Shown here piece after piece: positions 60,771 to 64,000 of a stretch of 64,000 nucleotides of DNA. Numbering within the stretch: the first letter of the stretch is position 1; each line of letters opens with the position of its first letter. The notes beneath the pieces were generated by a model, which was given only the letters and a program-made list of their open reading frames with translations, made no database searches and was not told the origin of the DNA. The translations under genes were made by a program, and so were the position numbers. Source of the stretch: Argonema antarcticum A004/B2 (GTDB lineage Bacteria; Cyanobacteriota; Cyanobacteriia; Cyanobacteriales; Aerosakkonemataceae). The stretch is from NCBI RefSeq assembly GCF_023333585.1, contig NZ_JAIQZN010000016.1, forward strand, positions 36,753-100,752, given 5' to 3'.

Positions 60771-61223
60771 CTAAATCGGTCGCAGGCGCGTTACCTTGAG
60801 CTTAAATTCACCACCAGCAGTTTCACCAAAAGCCCGCACCCTAATAATGTAAGTACCGGCATCTTTAATGCGCGTGAACAGAAGCGAGTTAGTGCTGCCG
60901 TCTGGCCCATCATCATTTTCTGCCACCGTCGTGCCGTTTTTAGCCAGCAACGTGACAATTGTGTCAAAGCCATCAGATGTGATATCGATCGCCACATTAT
61001 CACCAGCGGTCAAAGTCACAGCATAGTCGCGGGCAAACCCGCCCTGCCCCGTAGGAATATCTTTGTCCGACAGGTTGTCCGTAATTTCATTATTAGCAGG
61101 TAAGACGATCGGGTTATACAACTGGCTTTGAGCCCGAACTGTTATGGCACTCATACCAACTGCTAGCAGAGTTGCAGGAACAAGCAGGACTTGGCTAAAA
61201 CGAGCAACAAAAGCTTGAATCAT
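60771..61223 (-). CDS. Secreted PPC-domain protein
   Basis: 150 residues. A signal peptide (about 1-31, FSQVLLVPATLLAVGMSAITVRA) precedes a bacterial pre-peptidase C-terminal domain: ARDYAVTLTAGDNVAIDI, DGFDTIVTLLAKNGTTVAENDD, LLFTRIKDAGTYIIRVRAF. This domain usually trails secreted peptidases, but here it is alone. It is exported to the periplasm or outside; perhaps a carbohydrate or protein binder. Role unknown. Confidence 0.85.
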   Translation of the reverse strand: MIQAFVARFSQVLLVPATLLAVGMSAITVRAQSQLYNPIVLPANNEITDNLSDKDIPTGQGGFARDYAVTLTAGDNVAIDITSDGFDTIVTLLAKNGTTVAENDDGPDGSTNSLLFTRIKDAGTYIIRVRAFGETAGGEFKLKVTRLRPI

Positions 61224-61294
61224 GATGGAGCGGTATATTTTGGCAAAAAAAGCGAATTTGTCAATTATACAGATGACTGTAGCTAGTCGTTGGC

Positions 61295-61999
61295 TTAGTT
61301 TACAGGTTTAGTGCGCTCAAGAGAAATAGCTTGCTGTGGGGAGGCGATCGCAGCTGTGCCATACACTCGAATTCCATGTTGGCGCAACGTATCAGCAGCA
61401 GACTGTACAGTCTCCCCACTCGTATAAATGTCATCTAACAACAGAATGGGTGCAGCAGGACGAGTGCGATCGAAATCTTTTCCCAATTCAAACGCCCCAG
61501 CCAGATTTTGTTTTCGCTCTACCGCAGACAAGCCAAACTGCGCTTTCGTATCGCGCACCCGTTCTAAGCCATGCCGTTGTAAAGGCAACCCAGTTAGCTT
61601 GCAAAAACCCTCTGCCAGCAACTCTGCCTGATTGTAACCTCTTTCCCGCAGCTTTTGAGCATGAAGTGGAATTGGCACCACCGTTAGCTTTGTACCAGCA
61701 GCAAGGGAAGACTTTAACCAAGCTTCAGCAAGCCAATACCCCAAAGGCTGAGCCACCCAGGGTTGATTTTCGTATTTCAGAACTTTCAGCGCCCGTTTGA
61801 GCGCCCCGCCATACACACCCCAAGCAAAAACAGGCCGTTCTGGACGCCATAATATGTCAGGTTTGGGCATTTGACAGCGTTCGAGCTGTCGCTGACAATC
61901 TTGACAAAATTCTTGAGGCGTCGGGCGCTGACATAAAGGACAATTGGATTGCAAAAACAAATTTAGCAATCCTTTCAGGTTTTGAGTCCAGTTACCCAT
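61295..61999 (-). CDS. ComF family phosphoribosyltransferase-like protein
   Basis: 234 residues. A zinc-binding N-terminus (CPLCQRPTPQEFCQDCQRQL) and a type I phosphoribosyltransferase domain with IPLHAQKLRERGYNQAELLA and the PRPP loop ILLLDDIYTSGETVQSAAD. ComFC relatives are needed for DNA uptake in several bacteria, cyanobacteria included. Its start ATGGGTAAC overlaps the stop of a 31-codon membrane ORF (TGATG), implying coupled translation. Confidence 0.9.
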   Translation of the reverse strand: MGNWTQNLKGLLNLFLQSNCPLCQRPTPQEFCQDCQRQLERCQMPKPDILWRPERPVFAWGVYGGALKRALKVLKYENQPWVAQPLGYWLAEAWLKSSLAAGTKLTVVPIPLHAQKLRERGYNQAELLAEGFCKLTGLPLQRHGLERVRDTKAQFGLSAVERKQNLAGAFELGKDFDRTRPAAPILLLDDIYTSGETVQSAADTLRQHGIRVYGTAAIASPQQAISLERTKPVN

Positions 62000-62094
62000 C
62001 AGCCCCCAGCCGCGAAAGAAACCATGATTAGAAGCGAAAGTAAAAGACCGGGGCTTAGTAGTAGCAACAGCATTCCCAAATCGTGTAAAGTCAT
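61999..62094 (-). CDS. 31-residue membrane peptide upstream of comF
   Basis: M-T-L-H-D, then LGMLLLLLSPGLLLSLLIMV, then SFAAGG. A single hydrophobic helix. AGGAGG stands 8-9 bases before the ATG, one of the best ribosome sites in the window, and its stop overlaps the ComF start. The sequence does not match PsbN, PsaM, PetM or Psb30 as I know them. Either a genuine small protein or a translation leader for ComF. Confidence 0.65.
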   Translation of the reverse strand: MTLHDLGMLLLLLSPGLLLSLLIMVSFAAGG

Positions 62095-62136
62095 AACACC
62101 TAACCTCCTAATTAAGGTTAATTTAAAACAACCATC

Positions 62137-62460
62137 ATGGATAGAATCGCAGTCTGGTCTATTCTAGTTTATGCTTTAGCCGTTGCTTTGGGTGGTGTAT
62201 TTGGCTACATCAAAGCAAAAAGCAAAATGTCGCTAATTACTGGTCTGGTTAGCGGTGCAGCTCTTCTAGCTGCATGGTTTTTTAGCACGACAAAACCGGA
62301 AACGGGTTTGGCAATAGCAATTGTGATAGGAGCGGTTTTGGTAGTAGTTTTTATTACCCGTCTGATTCGTACCCGTAAATTCATGCCCGCCGGTATAATG
62401 ATGTCTTTAAGCTTTTTGGCAACTGCGGTGTTTGTGTGGGGCTGGCTGGCTCTAGCCTAG
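62137..62460 (+). CDS. TMEM14 family membrane protein
   Basis: 107 residues with four hydrophobic helices: VWSILVYALAVALGGVFGYI, LITGLVSGAALLAAWFF, TGLAIAIVIGAVLVVVFITR, and GIMMSLSFLATAVFVWGWLA. The KAKSKMSLITGLVSG block is the TMEM14 signature. The family is linked to fatty acid and haem export in eukaryotic organelles; the bacterial role is not settled. Divergent from the ComF pair. Confidence 0.88.
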   Translation: MDRIAVWSILVYALAVALGGVFGYIKAKSKMSLITGLVSGAALLAAWFFSTTKPETGLAIAIVIGAVLVVVFITRLIRTRKFMPAGIMMSLSFLATAVFVWGWLALA

Positions 62461-62463
62461 CGT

Positions 62464-62595
62464 TATAGCTAGGGACTAGGGACTAGGGGCTAGGGGCTAG
62501 CGTTGAGGGAAGAGGGAAAATGGTTACGGAGTAAGGGATGGAAGCACCAGAGGTAAGAGTTGGAGTTGTCCTAACCGACGAGAGCGGTTGCTATA
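62464..62595. repeat. TATAGC...GCTATA miniature element, copy 4
   Basis: TATAGCTAGGGACTAGGGAC..., GAGGGAAGAGGG, then TCCTAACCGACGAGAGCGGTTGCTATA. The last 30 bases equal those of copy 2 at 15937, and the middle (GTAAGAGTTGGAGTTG) equals copy 3 at 19649. Confidence 0.7.
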
Positions 62596-62611
62596 TCAAG
62601 AATAATATTGG

Positions 62612-63115
62612 TTACACCCGCACAAGTTTGGCATCCTGTTGTTTGCTTTGGGGCAAATTCGCCATACACTGGCGTCCCATCTTCATAGTTTTCGGCAAAA
62701 CTCCTACCAGCTGGCCTAATACCTCATCCGGCAGATGGTTGACTGTTTCAAAGCCGAAATATTTATCTAGCAGAAATAAAATTGCCTGTGCCCGCTGTAG
62801 GGGGACTGAACTCTCCATCGCCTTTTGAGTGAAGCGAAACCATTTTTGCCTCATGGCATAAGCTTTCTGCCTCTCTTGATAAGACTCTGGATGAGTTAAA
62901 CCCAAATCGCCAACGGGAATGACCTTACTAGAGTCTATGTCGCACACACCGCCGACTGCTGACCCTGGCCCCGCAAATTCTGCGTGGTGGCGTTTGCAGA
63001 CAATCAACCCACCCCGGCGACGAGGATCGATCGTCAGCAACTGTCCGCTACTCAATTGGGTCAAAACCTGCGTTGAGTTAACAGTAATTTGTGGGAGAAG
63101 CGATTTATTTGACAT
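62612..63115 (-). CDS. Conserved hypothetical protein, possible zinc-binding region
   Basis: 167 residues. GGLIVCKRHHAEFAGPGSA and GGVCDIDSSKVIPVG might bind metal (Cys, His-His, Cys), followed by a helical part (ESYQERQKAYAMRQKWFRF, LQRAQAILFLLDKYFGFET). No family is recognised. It starts with ATG at 63115. Single gene. Confidence 0.65.
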   Translation of the reverse strand: MSNKSLLPQITVNSTQVLTQLSSGQLLTIDPRRRGGLIVCKRHHAEFAGPGSAVGGVCDIDSSKVIPVGDLGLTHPESYQERQKAYAMRQKWFRFTQKAMESSVPLQRAQAILFLLDKYFGFETVNHLPDEVLGQLVGVLPKTMKMGRQCMANLPQSKQQDAKLVRV

Positions 63116-63384
63116 CTTGACCCCTAGAACTTCATATTCTCACTATGAATTATTCCTGAAAACTATTAAGTGACAGGAGGGTTTATCTTATAGTGACTGT
63201 AAGCTTTTGGGGCAGTGATTCTAGAGCTAGAGCAGATGTGACGTCACTTTAGCATCAAAGTGATTTTGGTCACAAGGTGAGTTATACGTTTGGCCAATCT
63301 AGTTGTGGCGTAGCGGTCAAACGAATCGCTTTTCCCATGAGCCTTTTTAAGACGCTGCAAGGGCGGTGCTTTGCACGATCGGAT
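63116..63384. other. Intergenic region, no gene seen
   Basis: It contains a TGACGTCA palindrome at about 63239-63246 and TTTGGTCACAAGG 30 bases later, weakly like half-sites for a Crp-type regulator. Nothing else was recognised. Confidence 0.4.
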
Positions 63385-63657
63385 TTAATCGAGAACGGTC
63401 AGCAATCCATGTCTGATGCCATAAAGTAGCCGGTTAATCAAGATTTGCTCTCCTTCGCTGAGTGAATCAGTTAATAAGGCAGATCTGATCTGATACCGAT
63501 CGTGGACAGTCATCTTGCCAGAAACCATGATCTGACCAGTAAGGGCTTCGATGGAAACGGGCTGCCAGTGGGCTTTAGGGTACATTTTTTTACGGGTGGG
63601 AACTTTATATGATTCAATATCTTCCATTTCTGGAAAGCGTCGTGCGATCGAAAGCAT
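63385..63657 (-). CDS. Small conserved cyanobacterial hypothetical protein
   Basis: 90 residues: IARRFPEMEDIESYKVPTRK, PVSIEALTGQIMVSGKMTVH, then DRYQIRSALLTDSLSEGEQI and LINRLLYGIRHGLLTVLD. The helical C-terminal half with conserved RLLYGIRHG is intact. Not assigned to a family I know. The promoter should lie in 63658-63800. Confidence 0.65.
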   Translation of the reverse strand: MLSIARRFPEMEDIESYKVPTRKKMYPKAHWQPVSIEALTGQIMVSGKMTVHDRYQIRSALLTDSLSEGEQILINRLLYGIRHGLLTVLD

Positions 63658-64000
63658 TCATAAAGCTTGACGCTATTCTTCTAGTTTGGTGATATGACGC
63701 TCAAATCAATGTGACCCTAAAGTTTCTTTGTAGTGATGCTAATCATTGACTTACCACTAATCTAAATCTCTAACTGAAGTTGCGGGGATCGCCGTGGGCT
63801 GGGCGATCCCCGTACTGGGGGGGTTGAGAACCGAATGGCACTAAGTTAAGCAAAATTTGCTGCCCAGATCCCCGACTTCTTCAAGAAATCGGGGATCTAG
63901 ATCCAGCTTATCGATGCAAATAGCTGGCTCTTTCGGAGTTGCTATGCTTTTGTTCACCTAAGAACATTTTTATTTCTTTTCGCCTCTCCCACTCTGCCAC
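63658..64000. repeat. End of window: two hairpins, no gene seen
   Basis: CGGGGATCGCC...GGCGATCCCCG (63783-63812, 11-base-pair arms) and AGATCCCCGA...TCGGGGATCT (63866-63898), the latter extended inside by TTCTT/AAGAA. Both are GATCCCCG-type dispersed repeats. CCCACTC units begin at the window end. No frame with coding character continues to the edge. Confidence 0.6.

Overview
The window comes from a cyanobacterial chromosome, probably a filamentous, Oscillatoria- or Microcoleus-like species. This rests on the very frequent HIP1 octamer (GCGATCGC), psbK beside tgt, a GUN4-domain protein, a HetZ-related protein, paired TIGR04282/TIGR04283 glycosyltransferases, long hybrid histidine kinases, and many short tandem repeats and miniature inverted-repeat elements between genes. 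The genus is an inference.

Layout. 1-9.3 kb: a signalling operon on the minus strand (HstK-type Ser/Thr and His kinase, receiver protein, hybrid histidine kinase, and the first codons of another gene), joined by 4-base overlaps. 9.5-16 kb: Gfo/Idh oxidoreductase, RNase III, the RNase P RNA gene carrying a tandem-repeat insert, an M50 protease-TPR fusion, and CorA. 16.3-18.6 kb: two tandem paralogous methyltransferases. 18.7-25.1 kb: housekeeping genes (CIRCE-controlled groL, fabG, trxA) flanked by copies of a two-gene module, a 105-residue protein translationally coupled to a DTGF aspartic protease. 25.4-28.2 kb: duplicated antitoxins with ruined toxins around three DUF29 paralogues. 28.2-31.3 kb: an HNH-helicase fusion with a winged-helix partner next to the 3' end of tRNA-Ser(UGA), a candidate defence module. 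31.4-43.2 kb: mostly housekeeping (metallophosphoesterase, nadA, glycosyltransferases, M61 peptidase, Crp-type regulator, MshEN protein with a long structured leader, HetZ-related protein). 43.9-48.8 kb: a hybrid kinase followed by decayed toxin-antitoxin and small coiled-coil gene relics.

The most interesting locus is 48.8-53.8 kb on the minus strand. It is a compact operon encoding an E1-like adenylyltransferase, a ubiquitin-like beta-grasp protein ending in glycine, an E2 with the eukaryote-like HPN...C arrangement, a membrane-anchored JAMM protease, two paralogous membrane-anchored zinc-cluster (RING-like) proteins, and a protein of unknown function. Together these look like a full ubiquitin-type conjugation and deconjugation pathway placed at a membrane. 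A small HTH protein is divergently transcribed from it.

54.6-57 kb carries ParDE and Phd/PIN toxin-antitoxin pairs. 57.1-64 kb returns to core genes: psbK, tgt, cobS (abutting an apparent IS200/IS605-type remnant), a PPC-domain protein, comF with a 31-residue membrane ORF upstream, a TMEM14 protein, and two hypothetical genes.

A recurring theme is repeats inside genes. Intergenic-type repeats were found in frame in at least five coding regions and inside rnpB.
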